The notes beneath the pieces are model-generated. The model was not told the origin of the DNA, did no database searches, and was given only the letters and a program-made list of their open reading frames with translations. This document shows, in pieces, positions 45,895 to 54,053 of a stretch of 64,000 bases of DNA (its first letter is position 1; every line of letters begins with the position of its first letter). The DNA lies in assembly GCA_964019425.1 (NCBI GenBank), contig OZ025863.1:494616-558615 (forward strand), in the 5' to 3' direction. The DNA comes from Flectonema sp. DT1601. Lineage: Eukaryota > Euglenozoa > Diplonemea > Diplonemida > Diplonemidae. The translations under genes and the position numbers were made by a program.

Positions 45895-46567
45895 TAGTTA
45901 TGATTCATCCATTTTACCAATACTAATATCGATCCGCTAATTATTTATTACCTCCCATATTTTTACAAGTCGAAAAAAGATTAACATTCCAAACAAGAAA
46001 AAAGCGGATGCAAAACAAAAAAGAAACCAATTCCGTTTTTCTCGACTTCCTTTTGTGGCCATTCTGTTGGACTTATTGGTATGCCCTACCCTAAAGAAGG
46101 TCTGCCATCGGCTTCTTGGGTGGTAGGTGTGTACTTCGTCCAAGGCTTGGATACTCGTTCTATTTTTTTTCTTTAGTATCTAACAACAGAGCAGTGCTGT
46201 AACAGGCATATATCTCTTTCTACTTCGAATAGTGCTATGACAGGCATTGCGATTATTTCTACTTTGAGTAGTGCTGTGACAGGCACATCTCCTTCTATAC
46301 TTTTGGGTAGTGCTGAACAGATAGAAAATCATTTCATCCACAGTTTCACCTTTAGATCTACATACATTTAGACTGGTCAGAGGGAAACATGGAGAGGACA
46401 AAGAGATTGTTGGCAAAGCTCGAAAAAGAAATCAGTTAATTATGCTGATGCAAGGAAGCAGTCTCATGCAGGAGATTTAATACAGGTAACCCAGGTTTAA
46501 CGATCTATTTCCCACAGGATACCCTCCTCAAAAAACAACAACAACACCCAAAAGCAAAACAAAAACC
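45895..46567 (+). other. Noncoding stretch before the Crinkler-like gene
   Basis: It contains a short tandem repeat (46193..46320) and a pyrimidine-CAG acceptor ctatttcccacag (AG 46516-46517), 51 nt before the next ATG. No other gene recognised. Confidence 0.5.
46193..46320 (+). repeat. Imperfect 38-39 bp tandem repeat, about 3.3 copies
   Basis: Units begin with agtgctgt(a/g)acaggca at 46193, 46231, 46270 and 46309, followed by a variable T/C-rich part (ttctactt). Confidence 0.75.
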
Positions 46568-48644
46568 ATGACAACTCCACCAAGTGACCTGCAGGGTGAC
46601 CAGGATTATAGAAAACAATGGAATGTGACCGTAGCGGAGATTGATGTAAAAAAGAGTGAAATAAAGAAGATTGCTGAAGAAGCAGAAGTACCCGATGTTG
46701 ACGAATTCGAACTACTATTGGAAACAGCAACCTCTTTAACAAAAAGACAAGAGCTTGCGAAGAAGAAGTTCGCTCGGTTACAGAAACTGGAGGCAGAGAA
46801 GATTAGATACATCGGGTTGTTGGAGAAGTCTTCTGAGGTATACCTTTTACTTTTGTTTAACGCATTTCGGGGTAACCTGTCTGAACGGGTCCCGTCCTTT
46901 TTTTGTATTGGTAACTGACAGCCCTTCAGATTGATTTGTTCTCTTGCAGTCGAGCGTTACTGATTACCGGACAAGGGGCGATCTGTCCCCTTTGTCACTT
47001 ATTGTTCAACCACCGATATGCCTCTGAATGATTGTTTTTTTTGCAGTTGAAGTTACTGTTACAGTTAGACTCAGAGAGACTTGTCTTCACAAACCAACAC
47101 AGAAAACACACAACGACAACGAACGCGAGGATGGCACTAAAAGACAGAAACTTGAATATGGTGTAAGCAACATGAAAAAACTATTGGATGCAATGGCAAA
47201 TTCATCTACAGATGCTAACGGACTAACAACACTAGAGGTCAAAGATGATGTTGGCGAGCTTGTGTGGAAGGAGGCTAAATTTCTGCTGCAACGCGAGTGC
47301 TATGTTAAGGCTTGGACGAAGATAAAAGAGGATTTGGAGGAGAAAACTAACACTGTTCCAGTGTACAAAATCACTGGCACCCCGGGCATTGGCAAAACAG
47401 CCTTCCGGTTCTGGATACTGTTACAGTGGGTGCGGGAGAAAGTATTCTCGGAATTCAAAACCATTCTCTTTTCTGATGGTGTTCAGAAGGTTTACGAGAT
47501 TACAAGAATTGAAAATCAATTCACTATCAGTTGTGTAGACTATGATGGGGATGTATTTTGTGGACCATCAAAAGGAAGATTCGGTGTGTTTGAAATGCCG
47601 GAGAGATTACCCATACCTGATAAGCAACTCCAAGGAATGGAATTGCTCATTCTTGCTGGTTCACCCTCACGATTCCAAGGTGGAAGTGAGGTCATGAAGG
47701 TGAATAGTGAGCAAGGTTCATGCTTACCTCTGTGGCAATATGATGAAATATTAAAGCTTCCCCTTGATACCTTTGAGCTGGAGGCAACAACTGAAGAAAA
47801 AAAGAAGGAAGAGCTAAGAACGAAGTTTGAGGACTTTGGTGGGGTTCTTCGACTTCTTTCATTTAAAAAGCAAGATGCACTCTGCAAAATCAATGAAGCA
47901 ATGAAAGATGCTACAATCGGATTTATCGAAAATGTTCTGACTGGGAAACTTCCATCAACAACCACTAAGTTTGTTCATAGGCTTGTTGCACTCGACGAGT
48001 CTGAGGGTTGTACGTTTATCAGCGACATGGTCTTTAAAATGTGTGTAGCCAATGCTGTGCAGCATGAACGAGACAATATCGCAACCTATGTCATGGGTCT
48101 CACTGATCAGGGGGCAAAGGGACGCTTCTTTGAGGCAATGTTTTACCGTGATTTTATAAAAAAAGAATCTGAGATGGTAGTTAAGTATGAAGTTAGCAGT
48201 CAGGTAAAAGTACTCGAAAGCTTGCCAGGTTCAAGCTACACCTTTGATGATGTACCCACCAATGACATCCTGTACAAACCAACAAAAGCGAACTTCCATG
48301 GATTGGACTTCTTCTACATTAAGAAAGTCAATGGACCATCAAGATCTGACAAACAGAATGCAGATCTATTCATGCTGCAGACAACTGTTTCTGATAGTGG
48401 TCACGACTCACTAGACTTCCATCACGGAGACATTACAAAACTTCTGACAAATGTCAAGCAAACATACACCACAGTGAAACGTATTGTCATATATATTCTT
48501 CCCTATAAGAAAGACAGTTTCAATGTTCCTGAATTGAAGAACGCTCGTTTGAATGGTGACTCTGTCTGCAAGGGATGGACCGATCCAAGTGTTAAAGGAT
48601 TTGAACGCCCTCACCCCAGAATTAGTGACAGCAGTAGTAGCTGA
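46568..48644 (+). CDS. Crinkler/RHS-like P-loop NTPase-nuclease protein
   Basis: Exon 1 starts at ATG 46568 and encodes a charged coiled coil. The best join I can find is 46871 to 47047 (175-nt intron, gtaacc..ttgcag), which keeps the frame and gives 633 residues; a gtatac donor at 46838 is an alternative that needs another exon. The Walker A motif ITGTPGIGKTAFRFWILLQW is the exact style of Crinkler (CRN) and retrotransposon-hot-spot (RHS) NTPases. The C-terminal third ends with a block resembling the CRN/RHS restriction-like nuclease fold (HGLDFFYIKKV..DLFMLQTTVSDSGHDS..YILPYKK), where Asp and Gln-x-T are typical. The usual N-terminal ubiquitin-like header is not evident. Members of this group are effectors or conflict proteins acting in nuclei. 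Confidence 0.65.
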
Positions 48645-49458
48645 ACCATTTGAGTATGTGGAAACGCAATGTGTTTTAGTCATCGTTGTATGTCAACGAC
48701 CCAACACAAATAGAATACCTTCTCTCTACGTTCCTTTTTTGAAGAAAACTATTCTCCAATTTACACGAAATTAAACCCACCAGCCCATCTGAGAAAGGAA
48801 GTCCCAATAGACTTTTATGAAGGTACTCTGAGTACAGCCAGTTTTCTTGGGTGAAGTTTTAAGTTTGATGTTTGTTCAGCCATCCCTGTTATTGATTCAA
48901 TCCCCTTTGTGTGTTTGGATGATTGTTTTCAAAACAGAACTACCAGCTAAAAAAAAAGTAAAAAATTATTTACTCTACCCACTACCCGAAGAACATTTTT
49001 TATCCCTCGCAAGTTGTGCTGTGGTACATCAAAATTTGCTTTTTATTAAATTAACATTCATTTGGACCAGGTGCAAACAATTTTAGCTTTAGTTGTTCCA
49101 GTTTTAAAGGATCTGCGAGGCAGTAGAAGGAGGATGAATAACAAGATGAAAAAGGGAATACTGGATATAGACCAATTAGGCTACAAGCTACTGCATGCTG
49201 CAAAGAGATTTCTAATAATGCATATGAATCGGCAAGCTATGTCAGCATCGGTTGATATACCATTCGTCATTGTGACACTTGCATTCCCTGAGGCTTGGAC
49301 TCTGTTGTTGTTACCAGTCATTGTATATATTTAGTTGAAAATAAATTTGCTTACTTTCCATGTATGTTCTCAGCTTAGATTTTCAATCCAAATATTGGAA
49401 CAGAGAGCATGTGTGTACCCGGCGAGTCTAATGGATTCAGGTTTGTAGGATCGAGTGC
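48645..49458 (+). other. Stretch with doubtful short frames
   Basis: The frame at 49062..49334 (hydrophobic C-terminus, basic middle) has no recognisable homology. A run of C within ttgttcccccccac near 49530 lies just downstream, within the next frame. Nothing else is supported. Confidence 0.4.
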
Positions 49459-50697
49459 ATGCCTGATATTCCCCTTCATGAGTTTGATATCAGCTTTATG
49501 TTTTCGATCCCTCACACATTTCTTGTTCCCCCCCACAGTCTTAATAAATTCCCTATTACGATGCACACACAACCAGCAGAAGGACTTCATAGTGGGGAAT
49601 GTGGCTGGGCAACTGTTAACTTCATAGCAGATCACCTCAAAACTGAAAGTATCAGAATATCGAAGATGTTTAAGATTCAATTCCGACTCGCAGAGCAAGA
49701 GCTTAAGTTAATTGGAGAGAACTTGATGTTCTTATTTAACCCAGATGGTTGGTTTCATCAGATAGTTATTTATGAAACAATAAGAAGATATCTGGGACTC
49801 GAAGTAACACATGTGACAACCCATGAACAGCTGAAAACAATCACAGAAGGTCCAACAGAACAAGAAACTATTGTCATTCCATACATCATAGTGTCACGTA
49901 GAGCATCCTACACACATTACATCGTCTTTATTGATATAAATTCTAAATACAAGGGATTTGATATAATCAATCCAACTCCAGATTGTAATGGGATAGAAGA
50001 TATCATGACGAAGTATCCGTTGAAGGAATACAAATACCACGTTGTAATGAAAACAACGAAAGATATTCCTCCAATAGACTTGTCTGCACTGGCAGCAAAG
50101 GAGAATTCCACAACAAAAACTACAGAAGTGGAAATTAAAAAATCCACGGACGAGGAGGATGTAACAGATCTTGAGACAATGATTTCGGCAATCGAAAAAG
50201 CGGACAAAATGAAGTCCATATCGACACCGGGAAAAGTCAATAAGATAGAGATAAGGGCCGTATCACCACCAAAGATATGCCAGGATAATATACCGACCCT
50301 GTACATATCGCCGATGGTGAAGATACCGCCATTACCAGTACTACTATCACCAGTGTTACCAAGACCATCAATAATTCCAATGGCAATACCAATAACGATA
50401 CCGAAGATAATAAAAATAGAACCTTCGGTAATGCAAAAAAATATATCGCTACCATCAAATAGTTTTCAGAAGACGCAAGTCATTGATGCACTTACGGTAG
50501 CCCCACCAGCAATCCCGACATTGATGCCAGCAACGATTTCAAAGGTATCACAATTGGCACTGCCGACTGTACTTCAAAAGAAGACGCAAGTCATTGCTAA
50601 TGATGCACTTACACAGGCCCCGCCGATAATTTTGAAATTCCATTTAGGTAATTTGCTACCATGTCCTAAAGCAGCGCCGATGATAAAGAAAACATAA
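49459..50697 (+). CDS. Candidate papain-fold cysteine peptidase with Pro/Ile-rich tail
   Basis: 412 residues from ATG 49459. Residues about 35-205 show the order of a papain-fold peptidase: Gln then HSGECGWATVNFIADHL (candidate Cys), and later THYIVFIDINSKYKGFDIINPTP (candidate His, then Asn/Asp). This resembles Josephin, C39 or adenain-like peptidases, but I cannot choose among them. The second half is low complexity: a Lys/Glu/Thr stretch, then Pro/Ile/Leu-rich repeats with QKKTQVI twice (QKTQVIDALTVAPP and KKTQVIANDALTQAPP). It lies between the Crinkler-like gene and the repeat-array region. A role in ubiquitin cleavage or a mobile element are both possible. Confidence 0.4.
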   Translation: MPDIPLHEFDISFMFSIPHTFLVPPHSLNKFPITMHTQPAEGLHSGECGWATVNFIADHLKTESIRISKMFKIQFRLAEQELKLIGENLMFLFNPDGWFHQIVIYETIRRYLGLEVTHVTTHEQLKTITEGPTEQETIVIPYIIVSRRASYTHYIVFIDINSKYKGFDIINPTPDCNGIEDIMTKYPLKEYKYHVVMKTTKDIPPIDLSALAAKENSTTKTTEVEIKKSTDEEDVTDLETMISAIEKADKMKSISTPGKVNKIEIRAVSPPKICQDNIPTLYISPMVKIPPLPVLLSPVLPRPSIIPMAIPITIPKIIKIEPSVMQKNISLPSNSFQKTQVIDALTVAPPAIPTLMPATISKVSQLALPTVLQKKTQVIANDALTQAPPIILKFHLGNLLPCPKAAPMIKKT

Positions 50698-50892
50698 ACT
50701 ACTGTGTATTTTATTCCACTTCTCTTACCTCGTGCATATTATATATTCGGCGTGAGTGGTACTGTTATTAGTTTTATCGTTGTTATCGAACTTCTTCTGC
50801 AGTTCACAGCCACTCACCCACTCTTCAATTCAAAAATGTTGTGCGTATTACTTTATATTCTTTATTCAGGTGCTGTGCAGACATGTTTTGCG

Positions 50893-51116
50893 GGAACCGT
50901 GCGGCATTTACGTTGTTAATTGTACTGGGGTGAAATGAAATAAAGCAAAAGCAAGGGATAGAAATGAATAAAGCAAGAACATTGTACAAAGTGAATTGTA
51001 CCATTGGTTAAACTAATTTTCCTGTAGACAGGGCGAAAGAAAGGGTTAAGCCACAAGTACTAACAGAGCAAGATTTCCAAACATTCACAACGGGGCGCAC
51101 GCCGTCACAGGGGGTG
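50893..51116 (-). mobile_element. Inverted terminal fragment of a third YR element family (D)
   Basis: Reverse complement of most of 57644..57914, with about 50 nt missing inside. Its outer end (minus strand ..gtgccgcacggtt) abuts one remaining unit of the 8-bp repeat (ttttgcggg at 50886..50894), the same junction as in the plus-strand copy. The shared ccctgtgacgg core is also found at the start of the B repeats of element E2. Confidence 0.7.
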
Positions 51117-51412
51117 CCTTATCTAGAGACAGTGTCTGCAGCCAGGTCGGCGCAACACTTTTTGCCCATGATCGATAGGACTCATCTAAATTGAAAACTT
51201 CATTGTACACTAGAGCAGAGAAGACAAAGGATGATATTACGTAATTTAAAACTGCCATTTGCATGCTTTGCACCTGTCGAAATAATAAAACTTAAAAACT
51301 ACATACGCACCAAAAACAAGCGATTACACTAGAACGTGCGATTGCAAGAACACCCTGGTTCAAGGTGGCTCGCTGCGGCGGGTTTGTGGCTCGGTAACGA
51401 AGTCCGTTAAAG
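51117..51412 (+). other. Unassigned stretch
   Basis: About 300 bp between element fragments. No coding frame or RNA recognised. Confidence 0.4.
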
Positions 51413-51504
51413 GACCCGCAAACCCGCAAACCTGCAAACCCGCAAACCCGCAAACCCGCAAACCCGCAAACCCGCAAACCCGCAAACCCGCAAACTCGCA
51501 AACC
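51413..51504 (+). repeat. 8-bp repeat array 1
   Basis: About 11 units of AACCCGCA with a few variants (cctgcaaa, actcgcaa). It directly abuts the A repeat of element E3. Confidence 0.95.
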
Positions 51505-51980
51505 AACACTCAGACTGGGAACTGCACAAAAGGCAAGTGAAGTACAATATACTCTTATAATATTTTCCTTTTCATTGATCAACATTAAATGTTTAAGTAT
51601 CATTTTTGTTCTCTTGTTATTATTTCAGATTTATCATTTTACTGTTCTCTTATCATTATTTCATTGTACTCATTTATTCAGGCTAGGAAGGGTCTTAACG
51701 CAAAGCGTTTTTAAGAATTAATATGCCGGAGCATTATTTTGACTTTTCCGTACCTTCTTCGGTAATGGAAAAGGTACGCCCCTTATTAGGAGATGTGAGT
51801 AGGATGAAGGCATCCCTCACTGCGAGGAACAGGAGGTTCCAAGCAGCGATGGGGCTGTCAGGAAGTGACAGCATTTGGATGCCGACCTGTCGTGAGGACA
51901 GCTCGTCATCCCGCAGGGCTGACAACGATAAGTTGTTGGCTTTGTGTCTCGACATCCCCGTGGGGTTGGCGAGGACGTTG
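51505..51980 (+). mobile_element. E3: 5'-end fragment of a YR retrotransposon (A1 + start of gag)
   Basis: 51505..about 51711 is the A terminal repeat (starts aacactcag, ends gcaaagcgtttt). A gag-like frame follows from ATG 51723 (FDFSVPSSVMEK, then DNDKLLALCLDI). It is cut at 51980 by the next 8-bp array. It represents the intact left end that E2 has lost: in E2 the A repeat runs directly into RT. Confidence 0.75.
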
Positions 51981-52016
51981 AACCCGCAAACCCGCAAACC
52001 CGCAAACCCGCAAACC
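51981..52016 (+). repeat. 8-bp repeat array 2
   Basis: About 4.5 perfect units; it abuts another A repeat. Confidence 0.95.
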
Positions 52017-52336
52017 AACACTCAGACTGGGAACTGCACAAAAGGCAAGTGAAGTACGATATACTCTTATAATATTTTCCTTTTCATTGATCAACATTAA
52101 ATGTTGTTTAAGTATCATTTTTGTTCTCTTGTTATTATTTCAGATTTATCATTTTACTGTTCTCTTATCATTATTTCATTGTACTCATTTATTCAGGCTA
52201 GGAAGGGTCTTAACGCAAAGCGTTTTCCCACCCGCCCTACCCCTGTGACGGTGCCAACCTTTCCCCCGGCCGATTTTAGGCCGTGGTCGAACATGCAATT
52301 GTACAAGCATGCGGTGCCGTTTTCCCATTACCCCCT
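52017..52336 (+). mobile_element. A2-B2 type fragment of the E2/E3 family, cut by E1
   Basis: 52017..52226 is an A repeat. 52227..about 52336 is the start of the B repeat (ccctgtgacggtgcc ... ttcccattacccc). It is interrupted by the left end of element E1. The same A-B order occurs at 59975..60505. Confidence 0.8.
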
Positions 52337-52646
52337 TTTTGCAAGGTTATATCTTTATAACTTGCTTCATTTTACTTTCTACTCCCAAAAGTTCCATACC
52401 AGAACTATGGCTGATCCTAAAAAAGTGATTCCCCTAACACCAATATGGGAATCTCTCAGGATCAGCGCTGTAGTTCACCACTTAATTCTTATGATACAAA
52501 TTTCTATGTAGCAATCCATTGTCTTATCAGTTCTTAATGTGAGCAGTCTTACCATTTATTTTATTATAGTGCAACATGATTGATTCGTCGAGCCTATAGT
52601 ATAATACGACCACTTGTTTCTTCCATCTTTTTTTATAGTGCATTAC
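52337..52646 (+). repeat. Left direct repeat of E1
   Basis: Matches 56963..57271 except for a one-base difference in a T run. It starts ttttgcaagg and ends gcattac. Confidence 0.9.
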
Positions 52647-52716
52647 AATTGATTCGTTTATGCCTATCTGCCTTTCCAGGCATTCTTGCATCTTTAAATT
52701 AATTTAATAATTTAAA

Positions 52717-52863
52717 ATGGATCAACAAACACCTATGATAATCGACCAACCATCCCCCTCGACTGTAATAAGTACGTACGATTTTAGATTCCCTTCAAGT
52801 TTGGAAAAGCACTTTCGGCGAAGAGGAGTTAAAACGAGGTACATTACAAAATGGATGACGTAA
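52717..52863 (+). CDS. Short frame ahead of E1 gag, probably its N-terminus
   Basis: 48 codons (STYDFRFPSSLEKHFRRRG...) in the frame one base away from gag, overlapping the gag start by 13 nt. It shares DFxxPSS with the N-terminus of the E3 gag fragment. Either gag has lost its frame here through an indel, or a frameshift is used; no canonical slippery site is present in this overlap. Confidence 0.5.
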   Translation: MDQQTPMIIDQPSPSTVISTYDFRFPSSLEKHFRRRGVKTRYITKWMT

Positions 52864-54053
52864 GAATGAACTTAGGGGGATGGTGTGTACAGCATCAAGC
52901 TGAGAGCATCATTAATGATATGTTGATGGCCTTCCTGGGTGTTTCGAGAGACTCGTTGCAAGGAATAGCGATGAGGCCAAAGGAAGTTATGCTCTCACAT
53001 CTGCGAAACAGGAATGTGCAGAGATTCGATGAAATGCTACGAGCATGTGGGGTGACGGAGGGTTTACCCGTCTCCCGTACGGAGTTTCACCATGTTATGG
53101 AGGGTGCGAGCCAAGTGGTATCAAACACCGTGCAGAGGCAAGCGGTTCTTGAACAAGTTACCTCGCAAGCTTTGAATTCAGCGGGGCAGAGACAGACTGT
53201 ATTGGAGCATGAAACTGTTAACGTGAGAAACCGTCAACAGGCATTGGAGCAGGGACACGCCATTATTGCCGACGAATTATCTCGCCAAGGCCAGAATACA
53301 AGCAACTTGGCTGGGATGACTGATTCAGCGATCAGGGATCAACATTCGGAGATGGCGAAGATGCGGGGGGCCATTACCGAAAATCGTGAAATGGCTGTAG
53401 CCCAGGATAAAAAGATCGACAGGATCTTGAAGAGTTTGGAGGATGCCGCGAAGAGGTCTACCTCTCAATCGGTGACGGGGCTCGAACAATCTGCCGCTTC
53501 GGACGAACGAGTGGACAGGCTGACGGCAATTGCAAACAGAAATGTTCCGGAGGATGCTCCCACATTACAGACGTCCCCAACACAAACGAAGGTTTTCTTT
53601 ACAACTAAGAGAATCGAGGACTCGAAGGATGTCTTACAATGGAAAGATGCCATTGAGGAGGACGCGACCGGTCTCATTAGAGACTTGCGTTTTAAATACA
53701 CCAACGGTTGTACCACCGTCAAACCAGGTGACCGAGTACTACTCGCATATTTCGAAATGCTTGTAGACTGGATTAGGGTGGCAGAACAGGTAAACTCCTG
53801 GGAGGGGATGCCTGAAATGGTTGGCTTGGGAAATAGGAGTCTATCGCTGCTTCGTGTACAACAAGGATATGTTGTACGGGGGGCCAGGCTCAGCGATGTA
53901 TTGACGGAAATGGAAGCCAATCAACACGACTACATCGACAGGTCAATTCAAAAAGCTTCGAAGAAAAATAAGAACACCTGGACCCCGAAACCAAAGCCAA
54001 CGAAGGCTTTTTTAGGTCCAGGCCGTTGGCCCCAGCAGGTGCGGAAAAATTGA
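52851..54053 (+). CDS. E1 gag-like protein
   Basis: 400 residues. It has a helical N-terminal domain (IINDMLMAFLGVSRDSLQG), a long Gln/Glu-rich coiled coil (about 85-210), and a C-terminal domain (about 235-370: VLQWKDAIEEDATGLIRDLRF..LLAYFEMLVDWIRVAEQVNSW) that ends in a basic KKNKNTWTPKPKPTK tail. No zinc knuckle. Position and make-up fit a structural nucleocapsid protein. It ends with TGA at 54051..54053. The upstream 48-codon frame may supply the true N-terminus. Confidence 0.65.
   Translation: MDDVRMNLGGWCVQHQAESIINDMLMAFLGVSRDSLQGIAMRPKEVMLSHLRNRNVQRFDEMLRACGVTEGLPVSRTEFHHVMEGASQVVSNTVQRQAVLEQVTSQALNSAGQRQTVLEHETVNVRNRQQALEQGHAIIADELSRQGQNTSNLAGMTDSAIRDQHSEMAKMRGAITENREMAVAQDKKIDRILKSLEDAAKRSTSQSVTGLEQSAASDERVDRLTAIANRNVPEDAPTLQTSPTQTKVFFTTKRIEDSKDVLQWKDAIEEDATGLIRDLRFKYTNGCTTVKPGDRVLLAYFEMLVDWIRVAEQVNSWEGMPEMVGLGNRSLSLLRVQQGYVVRGARLSDVLTEMEANQHDYIDRSIQKASKKNKNTWTPKPKPTKAFLGPGRWPQQVRKN
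54008..54031 (+). promoter_or_regulatory. Predicted -1 ribosomal frameshift site (T TTT TTA)
   Basis: In the gag frame the codons gct ttt tta (54006..54014) form the heptamer T TTT TTA, the HIV-1-type slippery sequence. A -1 slip moves reading to the frame of RT-RNase H, which is open from here to 56827. Six bases downstream, GGCC GTT GGCC (54021..54031) can form a short hairpin. Confidence 0.7.

Noticed and set aside
49375-49698. Minus-strand frame overlapping the peptidase candidate
   Set aside because: No recognisable content and antisense to a better-supported frame.
51330-51420. Possible tRNA (ggttcaaggtgg, cgggtttgtggctc)
   Set aside because: No cloverleaf can be drawn on either strand; only isolated T-loop-like bases.
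53530-53766. Second-frame ORF inside gag
   Set aside because: Short, no conserved content; unlike the RT/recombinase overlap it is no longer than chance allows.
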